A stretch of 64,000 nucleotides of DNA from an uncultured Fretibacterium sp. (GTDB lineage: Bacteria > Synergistota > Synergistia > Synergistales > Aminobacteriaceae). Position numbers and translations under genes: made by a program. Position 1 is the first letter of the stretch, and every line of letters begins with the position of its first letter. This document shows positions 40,770 to 50,687 of this stretch, piece after piece. Where the stretch lies: the NCBI GenBank assembly GCA_946183145.1, contig CAMGZM010000003.1:124001-188000 (forward strand), given 5' to 3'. Under the pieces are notes generated by a model. The model made no database searches and had not been told where the DNA came from. It was given only the letters and a program-made list of their open reading frames with translations.

Positions 40770-43700
40770 ATGCAGAAATTTTTGAAGCGTTTTTCAGTTT
40801 CTGTGCTGCTGATTATGACTCTGTTTTTTCTTCCGGCATTTGCAGATGATGAAGGACATTTTGAGTCATTATCACCAGAGTTTTTAGAGTGGCAGTCAGA
40901 ACACGAATCCGAGTCAGATTTGCCGTCCTCAAAGAATGCTATGCCCGGCGAAAATGATTCAGGCGGTTATATTCCGTTCCCTGTGGACTTGTCGCACCTC
41001 GCGGAAAATCCTCCTGTTGAGACATCACAATTCCCGAACCGCAAAGACTCGACTCTTCCTTCAGCGTTTGACTTGAGGAACGTGAACGGAAAATCATACG
41101 TTACGAGCGTAAAGAGTCAGCTTCCTTACGGCACATGCTGGTCATTCGCGTCAATCGGCGCAATTGAGTCAAATATGCTGATGCAGGGGCTTGGGACTTA
41201 CGATTTATCCGAAATGCATTTAGCGTGGTTTGCTTTCAGGGGTGATGACAAGTCAAAAGCATTCCTGAATATGCACAGCTCAAGTTTTGCGTCAGTAATG
41301 GGGCATGGCGGAAACTCATTTTATCCGGCGGCATTGTTCACGAGGCTTTCAGGGCCTGCATACGAGTCTGATGTTCCTTACGGCGAAAACAAACAGCCTT
41401 CAGAGGGAAGCCCAGACGATTACACCAGAGCCGCAAGAGTCCGGGAAATATATTATCTCAGCATGGCCGGAGAACCGAACGTGAACGCGTCAGACTCAGC
41501 AAGAGACATAGTGAAGCGCAGAATCATGGAGACAGGCGCGGTTGTCGGGAATTACGCGAGCAACAACGGAAGTTACAACAAAACGACTTCAGCAGGAACA
41601 AACTATTACTACAAGAGCAGCTCAACGAATCACGCTGTTCAGATAATAGGATGGGACGACAATTATTCACGCAACAATTTCGCGACAAAACCGAGTGTAG
41701 ACGGCGCATGGCTCATCAAAAACTCATGGGGCGATGAATGGTGGACAGGCTCAAAATACGCGGGTGATAACGGATGCTTCTGGATGTCTTACGCACAGCA
41801 CTTGACGGAGGGAAGCGCGTTCATCACGGAAAAAGCTGACGAGAAAATGAAGGCGTATTACTATGACGCTTTAGGCTGGTGCAGCACATTCAGCTACAGC
41901 GGATCAACAATACACGCCGCAAACGTCTTCAAGTCAGAAAGAGACGGCGAAACATTAACGGAAGTCGGATTCATCACGCCGAACAACAACGTGAATTACG
42001 AGATAAACATTTACGCAGGAATGTCATCAATGCCATCAAGCAGCCCGATTCCTTCCGGGATTATGGCGGGAGTCTCTACATCTTCCGGCACTATTGCTTA
42101 CGCGGGTTATCACACTGTAACGCTTGATACTCCTGTAACGCTCTCGGAGGGTGAATATTTTTCCGTCGTCGTAACGTTCACAAACTGCTCAAGCGCGGCT
42201 GTTGAGAGAAAAGTTTCTGGATGGTCTAACAATGCTGTGATTGATACAGGCAGCTTCTTTTCACCGAACGGCACTTCATGGGTAACGGGAGCAAGCCAGA
42301 GCGCAAACGCAACAATAAAGGCATTCACAGTTTCGGGCAAAGTTTCAGGAACAGCACCGAGAATACATGACGGTTATCCCGATGACGCATACATGAACCA
42401 GGCATACAGCTACACGGTTACAGCGTCAGGCACAAAGCCTTTAACGTGGTCAACAAGCGGAAACGTTCCGGCGGGACTCGCAATAGATTCATCAACGGGC
42501 GAAATCTCAGGGACTCCAACAACAGAAGGTAACTACACATTCAACGTAACAGCGTCAAACTCTTACGGCTCCGACAAGAAATCATACACAATGAATGTCT
42601 GGGACGTTCCTGTGATAAGCAAGGACGAAATCACCGGCTACGTAGGCTACAGGTTAAGCTATCAGATGACATTAACGCCGTCAGCTTCAGCAACGTGGAG
42701 CACGTCCGACAAACTTCCGGCGGGATTGTCGCTCACAAAAGCGGGACTCATTTCCGGCAAGCCCACGAAAGCAGGAACATACAGCGCGACTCTCAAGGCT
42801 GTAACATCAGTAGGAGAGTCATCAGCGGCAGTAACATTCACGATCAACGCAAAGCCAGTGAAGCCCGTAATACGAATCGCAAGCCTCAAAGCAATAATGA
42901 TAGGCGAGGAATTTTCGCATGACATTGAAGCAACAGGAACAGAGCCGATCACAATCACAATAGAAGGACAGCCCGACGGAATAACACTCAACAGCGCAAC
43001 GGCATACATGACCGGCACTCCAACAACAGCAGGAACTTACAGCATAAAGATTACGGCGGAAAATATTGCTACACAGCTCGACAACAAACCCGTAACAAAA
43101 ACTGTAAAGCTCACAGTCAAAGCACGCCCGCCCGTCATTAACGCACCTGCAACGCTTGATGATGCTATATTGGGTGAAAGTTACGGCTATGTGAAATTCT
43201 CACTCTCTGACGGAACATCGCCGGTAACATGGAAATTAACGGGGCAGCCTTCAGGAATGAGCATAAACAGCGACGGAGAAATATACGGGACTCCGAAAAA
43301 GGCAGGAAAATTCACGCTCACAGTGAAAGCCACAAACGCAGGAGGAAGCGACACAGTAAGACTGCCTCTCGTTGTTCTTCAGAAACCCACGATAACGACA
43401 ACAAAAATCTCAAACGCAACGACAGACAAGAAATATACCGCACGTTTGAGCGCAAAAGGAAATACGCCTATAGCTTGGGAGATAAGCGGACTTCCTGAGA
43501 CAATGACATTCACGCAGAATGAATCAGGAACTACAGCAACGATTACGGGGACTCCTGTTGAAGCTGAAGATTACGAGGTGAAGATAAGAGTCTCGAACGC
43601 CGCCGGAGAAGATGAGTCAACGATAAACTTTCACGTAAACGGAGTCGCGCCTAAACTCTCAGCAACATTAGCACGCGCAAAAGTCGGCGAAGAGTATGAA

Positions 43701-44978
43701 GAGACGAGAATTTACGCAACAGGCACAAAGCCCATAGAGATAACGTGTAATGTTTCTGACGCTGACCTTGCGAAATTAGGCATCGGGGGATTGTCGGACT
43801 TGGGAATCGTCTTCACGAATGACCCCGACAAAGGCACGGCAACACTAACTGGGACTCCGGGAATTTCCGTGAAGAATCTCCCGTTGATATTCACCGCGCA
43901 AAACTCAATCTCAACATCAGCAGCAAAGAAAGTGAATCTCACAATCGCAGGTGAAAGACCCGTATTCACTCTTCCTGAAGACAGCACGGTCAACATTCTC
44001 TGCGAAGTCAACAGCGACATAACACTTGATTTTCAGGTTGAAGGAACGAGATTCATAACGTACAGCATGAACAAAGTGAACGGCTTTGAGCTGACTCAGA
44101 CGGGAGATTATGACGCTACATTAACAGGAACAGCACCCGCAAGAGATACAACAACAACATTAACCGTAACTGCCGCTAATGCTGACGGGAAATCAACAAA
44201 ACGAGTCGTAATTAAGACACAGACTCCCCCGGAAATAACAACGGGTTCATCTTCTGCAGGCGCATTCTCATTGACGGACGCAACACTCAAGAAAAGATAC
44301 AGCATGAAGTTTTCAGCAACAGGAACAAAGACTATCAGATGGGCTATTGATGGAGATCTCCCTGAAGGACTAAAATTCTCAAACGGAACATTAAGCGGGA
44401 CTCCAAAAGAAGCCGGAGAATTTTCGTTCACTCTCACGGCCTCGAACGCAATCGGTGAAGACAAAAAAGAGTTTTCGCTCGCCGTAATTGATCCTGATAA
44501 TACGAGTCTGCCGGAAACAATCACGGAGGAAAAATCATCACTTCCGGAAAAAGAATCAGAAGCAGAATCGGTGAATGAGAATGAGAATACCGAATCCGAA
44601 TCGCAGGCTCCAGAGTCAGACAGCGAGTCAAAACCAGAGTCCGCAATAACATTCGGTGAAGCAAGAACGGCAATTCCGCAAATCTCAGAGCTTGACGGGA
44701 ACGGCTATACAGTCGCGGCAATACTTCCTGAAGTGAGCGTGAAAGTTTCGGGAATGTATGACATTTCGGTGACTCTGTATGATAATGTCCCGGAAGGCGC
44801 AAAAATTTTCTGGTTCGCGTACCCTGAAGAGGGCGGAAAATCTGAGGACGACGAAATAGCAGAGTTCTATGATGATGCGGGAGCGGAGATTGATACGGTG
44901 CCTTCAAGCCGTAAAATTACCGTAAGCGCATGGCTTAATGAAGGAGTGAAATATTATCCCGTTATAGCTGTTAAGTAA
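40770..44978 (+). CDS. Secreted papain-family (C1) protease with lectin-like and eight Ig-like modules
   Basis: 1402 residues from the ATG at 40770 (AAAGGAG 8 nt upstream). A signal peptide (to about residue 26) precedes a pro-region. The C1 protease has the catalytic Cys in YGTCWSFAS (residue 123), the His in NHAVQIIGWDD and the Asn in WLIKNSWGDEWW. A lectin-like beta domain follows (FSYSGSTIHAANVFKS). Next come eight modules of about 85-100 residues with LPAGLSL, GxISGTP and Y-F-V-ASN motifs, matching He_PIG/Ig-like repeats, then a Ser/Glu-rich linker and an 80-residue C-terminal domain. Likely a cell-surface or released protease/adhesin. No sortase or PEP-CTERM-like anchor is visible. Confidence 0.9.
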   Translation: MQKFLKRFSVSVLLIMTLFFLPAFADDEGHFESLSPEFLEWQSEHESESDLPSSKNAMPGENDSGGYIPFPVDLSHLAENPPVETSQFPNRKDSTLPSAFDLRNVNGKSYVTSVKSQLPYGTCWSFASIGAIESNMLMQGLGTYDLSEMHLAWFAFRGDDKSKAFLNMHSSSFASVMGHGGNSFYPAALFTRLSGPAYESDVPYGENKQPSEGSPDDYTRAARVREIYYLSMAGEPNVNASDSARDIVKRRIMETGAVVGNYASNNGSYNKTTSAGTNYYYKSSSTNHAVQIIGWDDNYSRNNFATKPSVDGAWLIKNSWGDEWWTGSKYAGDNGCFWMSYAQHLTEGSAFITEKADEKMKAYYYDALGWCSTFSYSGSTIHAANVFKSERDGETLTEVGFITPNNNVNYEINIYAGMSSMPSSSPIPSGIMAGVSTSSGTIAYAGYHTVTLDTPVTLSEGEYFSVVVTFTNCSSAAVERKVSGWSNNAVIDTGSFFSPNGTSWVTGASQSANATIKAFTVSGKVSGTAPRIHDGYPDDAYMNQAYSYTVTASGTKPLTWSTSGNVPAGLAIDSSTGEISGTPTTEGNYTFNVTASNSYGSDKKSYTMNVWDVPVISKDEITGYVGYRLSYQMTLTPSASATWSTSDKLPAGLSLTKAGLISGKPTKAGTYSATLKAVTSVGESSAAVTFTINAKPVKPVIRIASLKAIMIGEEFSHDIEATGTEPITITIEGQPDGITLNSATAYMTGTPTTAGTYSIKITAENIATQLDNKPVTKTVKLTVKARPPVINAPATLDDAILGESYGYVKFSLSDGTSPVTWKLTGQPSGMSINSDGEIYGTPKKAGKFTLTVKATNAGGSDTVRLPLVVLQKPTITTTKISNATTDKKYTARLSAKGNTPIAWEISGLPETMTFTQNESGTTATITGTPVEAEDYEVKIRVSNAAGEDESTINFHVNGVAPKLSATLARAKVGEEYEETRIYATGTKPIEITCNVSDADLAKLGIGGLSDLGIVFTNDPDKGTATLTGTPGISVKNLPLIFTAQNSISTSAAKKVNLTIAGERPVFTLPEDSTVNILCEVNSDITLDFQVEGTRFITYSMNKVNGFELTQTGDYDATLTGTAPARDTTTTLTVTAANADGKSTKRVVIKTQTPPEITTGSSSAGAFSLTDATLKKRYSMKFSATGTKTIRWAIDGDLPEGLKFSNGTLSGTPKEAGEFSFTLTASNAIGEDKKEFSLAVIDPDNTSLPETITEEKSSLPEKESEAESVNENENTESESQAPESDSESKPESAITFGEARTAIPQISELDGNGYTVAAILPEVSVKVSGMYDISVTLYDNVPEGAKIFWFAYPEEGGKSEDDEIAEFYDDAGAEIDTVPSSRKITVSAWLNEGVKYYPVIAVK

Positions 44979-45000
44979 CACGATTCAGCGCAAAAATTTA

Positions 45001-45027
45001 CCCCCGGAATTAACCCGGGGGCTTTTT
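45001..45027 (+). terminator. Terminator between the protease and ilvN (probably bidirectional)
   Basis: CCCCCGG and CCGGGGG form a 7-bp G/C stem with a 7-nt loop, followed by five T residues on the plus strand. A run of T on the minus side suggests it also serves the convergent ilvN. Confidence 0.9.
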
Positions 45028-45051
45028 GTTATCTTGATGACGTTATGAGAT

Positions 45052-45570
45052 TTACATTTCTCCGCGTTCAATCGCAACTATACCCGTTCGCGCAAGATCT
45101 ATTATCCCGAACTCCTTTAACAGATCCTGAAATGCTCCCGTCTTCTGGTCATCTCCCGTAACAGACACCGTAATGCTATCGGGCGTTATGTCAACAACTG
45201 AGCCGCGAAATATGTTGCAGATCTGTATGACTTCATTTCTTGCTGCCCTGTCTGCTGCATGTACACGCACTAACATCAATTCACGCCGCACTGATTTTGA
45301 CGGGTCAAGAATCTCAACGTAATGTATCGGCACGAGTTTTCGCAACTGACTGCACAAGAGCTTTATTCTTTCCTCGTCCGAATATATTTCTATCGTGAAG
45401 CGCGTAACATTCTGGTCAACCGTCCATCCCGCCGCTATCGTCTCAATGTTATATCCCTTCCGTGAGAACAAATGCGCCAATTGTGAGAGGACTCCCGCTT
45501 CATTGTCCATAGCTGTTATTATCGTGTAACGCTTGAGGGATTTGCTGTCTTCTTTTGCCTGCATTATCAT
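45052..45570 (-). CDS. ilvN: Acetolactate synthase small (regulatory) subunit
   Basis: 172 residues. The N-terminal ACT domain (ITAMDNEAGVLSQLAHLFSRKGYNIET) binds branched-chain amino acids and confers feedback control. The C-terminal half carries the IlvH/N activation domain (GDDQKTGAFQDLLKEFGI). It partners IlvB in the first step of valine/isoleucine synthesis. It starts 7 nt after ilvB. Confidence 0.94.
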   Translation of the reverse strand: MIMQAKEDSKSLKRYTIITAMDNEAGVLSQLAHLFSRKGYNIETIAAGWTVDQNVTRFTIEIYSDEERIKLLCSQLRKLVPIHYVEILDPSKSVRRELMLVRVHAADRAARNEVIQICNIFRGSVVDITPDSITVSVTGDDQKTGAFQDLLKEFGIIDLARTGIVAIERGEM

Positions 45571-45577
45571 TCACCGC

Positions 45578-47317
45578 CTAATAGAGCATGAAATTTGTGA
45601 TGAAACTGTTTCCGCCGACCATAGGACGCACCATTTCATCAATATCAATACGGCAGTCAATAACCCAGCCGAGTCCGTCAGAACGTGAGTCAACAGCCGT
45701 ACGCAAAACTTTCCGCAATGTCTCTTCATCCCTCACCGTCGCGCCGTGAATCCCGTAAGCCTCAGCGAGTTTCACAAAGTCCGGCCCTCTGTCTAATGTC
45801 GTCTGCGAATAATGCTCGTGATAAATGAGGTGCTGCCACTGCCTGACCATTCCGAGCGTCTGATTGTTGAACAGTAACGTGATAATCGGCATGTGATAAT
45901 ACTGCTCTGTTGCAAGTTCGTTGCAGTTCATTCTGAATGAGCCGTCGCCAGTAACATGCAAAACAGTTTTCTCCGGGTTTCCTGCCTGAACGCCGATAGC
46001 CGCGCCGAGTCCGAATCCCATTGTGCCGAATCCGCCCGACGTTATGAGCTGGCCGGGGTAATCAAACCTGAAATGCTGAATCGCCCACATCTGATGCTGC
46101 CCGACATCTGTCGTAACCATTGTGTCTTGTGGGAGAATTTCTGCGGCTGACGAAAGAATCTGTTTCGGGGTCAAATTTCCGTTCTTGGGATCATCGTATT
46201 CAGTTTCGCGGCGGAATGAGAAGACATAATTTTTCCAGCCGTCATTATTCTTGTCGCGCTTGAGTTTCGACAGCAACAGAGTCAGGATTTCTTTTGCGTC
46301 CCCGATAATATTAAGGTCTGTCTTAACGTTCTTGTTGATTTCTGACGGGTCAATGTCAATGTGTACGATTTTCGCATTCTTCGCAAAGCCCGCAGGATTA
46401 AGCGTAACTCTGTCTGAGAACCTGCACCCTACAGCTATAAGAAGGTCGCAAGCGTCGCAAGCCATGTTTGAAGCCTGTGATCCGTGCATACCAATCATGC
46501 CCGTTTTGAGAGGATCATAACCGCCGAAAGCCCCCCCGCCCATTACGGTAATTGCGACAGGTGAGTCCATTCTCCGGGCGAGAGTCCGAAATTCCTCCGA
46601 CGCTCCCGAACGCACGACTCCGCCTCCGCAAATCAATAACGGCTTCTCCGACTCGTCAATCATTTCCGCAAGAGTCTCAACTGCTTTAACGTCAATATCC
46701 GGGTAACCTATTGCGGGGTGATGTGTGTCTCTCATTCTTGATATGCGTTTGCTTCCTGACGAAACGAAATCTTCAGGCGTTACAGGCTCATAAAGACATT
46801 CATCGGCTGTTGCGTTCTTCTGAATGTCAATCAATACGGGGCCGGGCCTGCCCATTTTCGCGACTGCAAAAGCCTCCCTCACAGTGTCAGCGAGATTCTT
46901 AACGTTGCTCACGATATAGCTGCATTTTGTGATTGGGAGAGTTACTCCGGTGATGTCAACTTCCTGAAATGAATCGCGCCCGATAAGATCCGAATTAACG
47001 TTGCAGGTTATGAATACGACAGGAGAAGAGTCCATGTATGCTGTTGCGACTCCTGTCGTGAGATTCGTTGAACCCGGCCCGGACGTAGCAAAACAGACTC
47101 CGACTCGGCCTGTAGATCTCGCGTAACCGTCAGCGGCGTGTGAAGCTCCTTGCTCGTGCGCTGTCAAAATGTGGCGGATTTCGGGATGTTCATATAACTT
47201 GTCGTAAACGTTCAGGATTGCCCCGCCGGGATAACCGAATATCGTATCGACTCCCTGTTCTAAGAGGCATTGTATTAATATCTCTGAGCCGTTTATCTTT
47301 CTTGATACTTTGTCCAT
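45578..47317 (-). CDS. ilvB: Acetolactate synthase large subunit
   Basis: 579-residue thiamine diphosphate enzyme forming acetolactate or acetohydroxybutyrate. The catalytic Glu lies in LTAHEQGASHAADGYA, and FATSGPGSTNL follows. The FAD/TPP-binding half has GGGVVRSG and the ThDP motif GDGSFRMNCNELATEQYYHM. Full length and intact. The upstream space is too short for a T-box or peptide attenuator, so control is more likely through the small subunit. Confidence 0.95.
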   Translation of the reverse strand: MDKVSRKINGSEILIQCLLEQGVDTIFGYPGGAILNVYDKLYEHPEIRHILTAHEQGASHAADGYARSTGRVGVCFATSGPGSTNLTTGVATAYMDSSPVVFITCNVNSDLIGRDSFQEVDITGVTLPITKCSYIVSNVKNLADTVREAFAVAKMGRPGPVLIDIQKNATADECLYEPVTPEDFVSSGSKRISRMRDTHHPAIGYPDIDVKAVETLAEMIDESEKPLLICGGGVVRSGASEEFRTLARRMDSPVAITVMGGGAFGGYDPLKTGMIGMHGSQASNMACDACDLLIAVGCRFSDRVTLNPAGFAKNAKIVHIDIDPSEINKNVKTDLNIIGDAKEILTLLLSKLKRDKNNDGWKNYVFSFRRETEYDDPKNGNLTPKQILSSAAEILPQDTMVTTDVGQHQMWAIQHFRFDYPGQLITSGGFGTMGFGLGAAIGVQAGNPEKTVLHVTGDGSFRMNCNELATEQYYHMPIITLLFNNQTLGMVRQWQHLIYHEHYSQTTLDRGPDFVKLAEAYGIHGATVRDEETLRKVLRTAVDSRSDGLGWVIDCRIDIDEMVRPMVGGNSFITNFMLY

Positions 47318-47451
47318 AAATACCCCTCGTTGAAAAAATTTTCCTGAAATTGTAGCACAGTCGTATAGAATATCAGCATTATCGAAACTCGCCGTAAAAT
47401 CCCTAGCTTTAGCTATGTGGATAGAAAGCGCAATATATTATAATTCCCAAT

Positions 47452-48657
47452 ATGAAAACGTTTTGTTTCAAACTCTATCATTCTGACCATAATGATGCCT
47501 TAATGAGCCTAATTAATGTAGCTGGCCTCATATACAATCATTGCATAGCCTTGCATAAACGCTATTACAGGTTGTATAAGAAATCTCTCAAAGCTAACCG
47601 ACTGAAAAATCATCTGGCTAAATTGAAGCATACACAAAGATTTGCGTATATGAGCAAGCTAGGTTCACAGGCAGTGCAAGACATAGCAGAGCGTATAGAC
47701 CGTGCCTATAATCTTTTCTGGAGCAACCTCAAACGCAAGAAAAAAAGTTCCCTGCCCAAATTTAAGAAAGTGCGTAGATATAAATCATTCACCCTGAAAC
47801 AAGCAGGGTGGAAGCTGGACGAGTTAATAGGCAAAATCCGCATAGGCAAAAAATGGTACGGGTATTTTCAATCTCGAAAGATAGAGGGCAAAATCAAGAC
47901 TGTAACAATAAAGCGTGATAATGTCGGCGATATACACATCTATCTTGTGTGTGATAATCAGTGCGATAACATCAAGCCGCGAACGGGTAAAAGCGTCGGG
48001 TTAGATTTCGGGCTGAAACAGTTTCTCACAGGTTCAGACGGACATAACATAAAATCGCCGTACTTTTTCATGCTGAATATTAAGACAATCCGTAAGAAGT
48101 GCCGTAACTTATCCCGCAAAAAAGAAGGCTCGCATAACCGCAGCCGAGCTAGGAAAGATTTAGCCCGCACATACAGGAAAGTAAATAACCAGCGCAAAGA
48201 TTTCCACTTCAAGACAGCCCGCAGACTTTGTGAGGAATACGCAGTAATATGCCTTGAGACGCTGAACATAAAAGGGATGGCACGTAGATGGGGGCGAAAA
48301 GTGCACAGCTTAGGCTTCTATAACTTCGTAGAAATCTTAAAGTATGAAGCAATGAAGTTAGGAACTCAAATAATCTTTGTGGACAGGTATTTTCCCTCAA
48401 GCCAGCTTTGCAGTGAATGCGGGTATAAAAACAAGGCAGTGAAGGACTTAAAGATAAGAGAATGGGAGTGTCCTAACTGCCATGCTATACACGACAGGGA
48501 TAAGAACGCGGCAAAAAATATATTGATGGCTGGGACATACTTGCGTGCGCTTACGCAGCCAGCCAATGGAGGAGAACCCGTGCCTTACGGCGTGCAAGCA
48601 CAAGACACTCGCAAGAGCGCAAGGTTTGTTGATACCAGAATCGTCCGCCTTTGCTAG
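47452..48657 (+). CDS. tnpB: TnpB family RNA-guided nuclease (IS200/IS605 OrfB)
   Basis: 401 residues. The RuvC-like triad is D185 (VGLDFGLK), E269 (CLETLNIKGM) and D350 (HDRDKNAAKNI). The zinc finger uses C320, C323, C340 and C343. The N-terminal helix-rich region has the basic stretch expected for RNA/DNA binding. All active-site residues are present, so nuclease function is likely. TnpB proteins are guided by an RNA made from the element's right end to cut the vacated site. The ATG at 47452 has no strong ribosome site. Confidence 0.95.
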   Translation: MKTFCFKLYHSDHNDALMSLINVAGLIYNHCIALHKRYYRLYKKSLKANRLKNHLAKLKHTQRFAYMSKLGSQAVQDIAERIDRAYNLFWSNLKRKKKSSLPKFKKVRRYKSFTLKQAGWKLDELIGKIRIGKKWYGYFQSRKIEGKIKTVTIKRDNVGDIHIYLVCDNQCDNIKPRTGKSVGLDFGLKQFLTGSDGHNIKSPYFFMLNIKTIRKKCRNLSRKKEGSHNRSRARKDLARTYRKVNNQRKDFHFKTARRLCEEYAVICLETLNIKGMARRWGRKVHSLGFYNFVEILKYEAMKLGTQIIFVDRYFPSSQLCSECGYKNKAVKDLKIREWECPNCHAIHDRDKNAAKNILMAGTYLRALTQPANGGEPVPYGVQAQDTRKSARFVDTRIVRLC

Positions 48658-48692
48658 CGCGCGCTATGCGACAGGCGTGGGGAGTATGTCAA
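48480..48692 (+). ncRNA. Candidate TnpB guide (omega) RNA scaffold
   Basis: By analogy with other IS200/IS605 elements, the guide RNA should come from the 3' end of tnpB through the right end. The palindrome TAGCGCGCGCTA near 48655-48666 and the following G-rich TGGGGAGTATG fit such a scaffold. The guide would then be the flanking bases after about 48692. The 5' boundary is a guess. Confidence 0.35.
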
Positions 48693-48710
48693 TCACACGG
48701 AGGCTTAATC

Positions 48711-50687
48711 ATGCACAAAAAATTTTCAGCGTTAATTGCTTTTCTCATTCTCTCATCGTCAGCTTCATTTGCCCATGACATAATCATAGCGGGCGGAGGC
48801 ATGTCGGGAGTCTCAGCAGCGATTCAGGCCACGAGACTCGGCGCAAGCGTACTCATCATTGAGCCTACAAACATGCTCGGAGGCCAGGCAACAGCGGCGG
48901 GAGTCTCAACAATGGACGACATGACACGGCTGAAAGAGAGCGGAATTTACCGGGAGTTCATGAACAGAGTCAGGAGTCATTATTCGGCCATGAGGAAATC
49001 AATCGCTACATCATACTGGAAGACAGACGGAAAAGCATTCGAGCCGAAGGTCGGAAGCGACATTCTCAAGGACATGGCAAAAAGCGCGGACGTAATTTAT
49101 CACTCTGAAATCATCAGCGTGAAATCATCATCAGCCGGAAAAATCATCACCGCCAAAACTCCGCAAGGCTCAAAAAATTTCACGTGCAAGATTCTCATTG
49201 ACGCAACAGAATACGGAGATGTTATACCGCTGGCAGGACTCAAATACCGTTCTGGAAATTCCGTATCACCAGACATGAATCCCGACTCAATGATTCAGGA
49301 TATAACGTGGACAGCAATAATCCGTAAATACCCGAAAGGAGTCCCCGAACATTTGCGGCCTAAATCGCCATTGCCGGAATACGAACGCGCACGGAAAAAT
49401 TATCTCGCCTACGTATCACGAAATTCATTCGGAGCGGGGAATCGCTCGCCGTTCAAACTTCCTGCTGAGTTTTCAGCGCACAACGGTTACAGGGCAGTAC
49501 CAGACTCATATTCACCCGGAAGCTACACAGGAGCGCGCAAAGACTGGAAGCGAATCACAAAGACGGGCGTAAACTGGGGAAATGATTACCCGGGCCAATA
49601 CGGATGGGATGAGAAATACGGAATCCCAATCGCATACCTTGAGGATAAATCATTCAGGGAACACATTAACCGCGAGGCACTGATAAAGACTCTTCACTTC
49701 ATCTACTACATTCAAAACGAATTGGGCGAGTCATGGTCAGTTGATGAGAATGAATATGACGATCTCCCGAAAGAAGCAGAAGGACTCCCGGACGAATGGA
49801 AAAATATTGCCCGTCATTTTCCGCCAGTGCCTTACGTACGAGAGTCGCGCAGGATTGTGGGAGATTACACGTACAATTCTCACGCAATCTACACTAACTC
49901 CGAAAGTTACAGGAACGGGAAAAAGAATCAGGAAATCTCCGACACAATCGCAATAGGAGGATACATATTAGACCTTCATACGGGTGATGATGATGATGAC
50001 TTTGAACACGAACTCGGTGAACGTCAAGCGGCAATGAGGACTCACGAACCCGCCGGAGCGTTTCAGGTGCCAATGAGAATATTTATACCTGCGAGCGATG
50101 ATAATTTTCTTGCGGCTGAAAAGAATCTCTCTATGTCCCGTCTTGCTACAAGCGCGTTAAGATTACAGCCTGTTTGCATGATGACAGGGCAAGCAGTTGG
50201 GACTCTCGCGGCGTTGGCAGTAAGTTATGACGTAAAGCCCCGCGATATTCACGCTGTACACGTGCAGAAAGTTCTTGCTGATTCGGGAGTAATGTTGTCG
50301 CTTGCTGAATATTCAGATGTCCCGGATGATAACGAGTATTACGGAGCTGTTCAGATTGCGACTCTGTATAAACTCGTTGAGCCTGAGAAATTCCCCGTTT
50401 ACCCAAAGCAGAGAATAAGCACGCCTTCAAAGACACGCAGAGTCCCCGGCAAATTTGGAGTCAACAAGGCTGTAACAGAAAAGGAATTTGCAGAAATGAT
50501 TTCACGGGCAGAAGCGGCCATGACGAAAAGCATAAAGGCAAAATATCATGACGGAATGACACGGGGCGGGGCAGTGAGAATTATTGTTGACGCTATGAAT
50601 GACTCATTTTCCCACGCAGAAACGGCTGAACATGGAGTCAAGAAGCTCATCACCGGCATCAACTCCCAAGACTCGCAGCAGCCTTAA
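48711..50687 (+). CDS. Exported FAD-dependent oxidoreductase
   Basis: 658 residues from the ATG at 48711, seven nt after GGAGG. A signal peptide (ALIAFLILSSSASFA) is followed directly by an FAD-binding motif (IIIAGGGMSGVSAA) and VLIIEPTNMLGGQATAAGVS, matching the FAD-dependent oxidoreductase family PF12831. A late PVCMMTGQAVGTLAALAV block completes the nucleotide site. Substrate unknown. The ribosome site begins only about 6 nt after the inferred right end of the tnpB element, so its original promoter may have been displaced. The 3' end overlaps the convergent mnmE by 84 nt. Confidence 0.85.
   Translation: MHKKFSALIAFLILSSSASFAHDIIIAGGGMSGVSAAIQATRLGASVLIIEPTNMLGGQATAAGVSTMDDMTRLKESGIYREFMNRVRSHYSAMRKSIATSYWKTDGKAFEPKVGSDILKDMAKSADVIYHSEIISVKSSSAGKIITAKTPQGSKNFTCKILIDATEYGDVIPLAGLKYRSGNSVSPDMNPDSMIQDITWTAIIRKYPKGVPEHLRPKSPLPEYERARKNYLAYVSRNSFGAGNRSPFKLPAEFSAHNGYRAVPDSYSPGSYTGARKDWKRITKTGVNWGNDYPGQYGWDEKYGIPIAYLEDKSFREHINREALIKTLHFIYYIQNELGESWSVDENEYDDLPKEAEGLPDEWKNIARHFPPVPYVRESRRIVGDYTYNSHAIYTNSESYRNGKKNQEISDTIAIGGYILDLHTGDDDDDFEHELGERQAAMRTHEPAGAFQVPMRIFIPASDDNFLAAEKNLSMSRLATSALRLQPVCMMTGQAVGTLAALAVSYDVKPRDIHAVHVQKVLADSGVMLSLAEYSDVPDDNEYYGAVQIATLYKLVEPEKFPVYPKQRISTPSKTRRVPGKFGVNKAVTEKEFAEMISRAEAAMTKSIKAKYHDGMTRGGAVRIIVDAMNDSFSHAETAEHGVKKLITGINSQDSQQP

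Larger units (their letters stand above)
47403..48692 (+). mobile_element. IS200/IS605-type element carrying tnpB only
   Basis: Matching end hairpins frame the tnpB gene. The left is CTAGC-TTTA-GCTATG (47403-47417), the right is CTAGC-GCGC-GCTATG (48654-48668), the same stem with a different loop. About 25 nt past the right hairpin the sequence GTATGTCAA (to 48692) looks like the right cleavage site. The left cleavage point is probably 10-25 nt before the left hairpin and is not resolved. No tnpA is present, so it would need one in trans. Ends are inferred from symmetry, not from an empty site. Confidence 0.75.

Noticed and set aside
45571-47400. T-box or branched-chain amino-acid attenuator before ilvB
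   Set aside because: There is no leader of useful length and no terminator hairpin or regulatory codon run between the likely promoter and the ilvB start.
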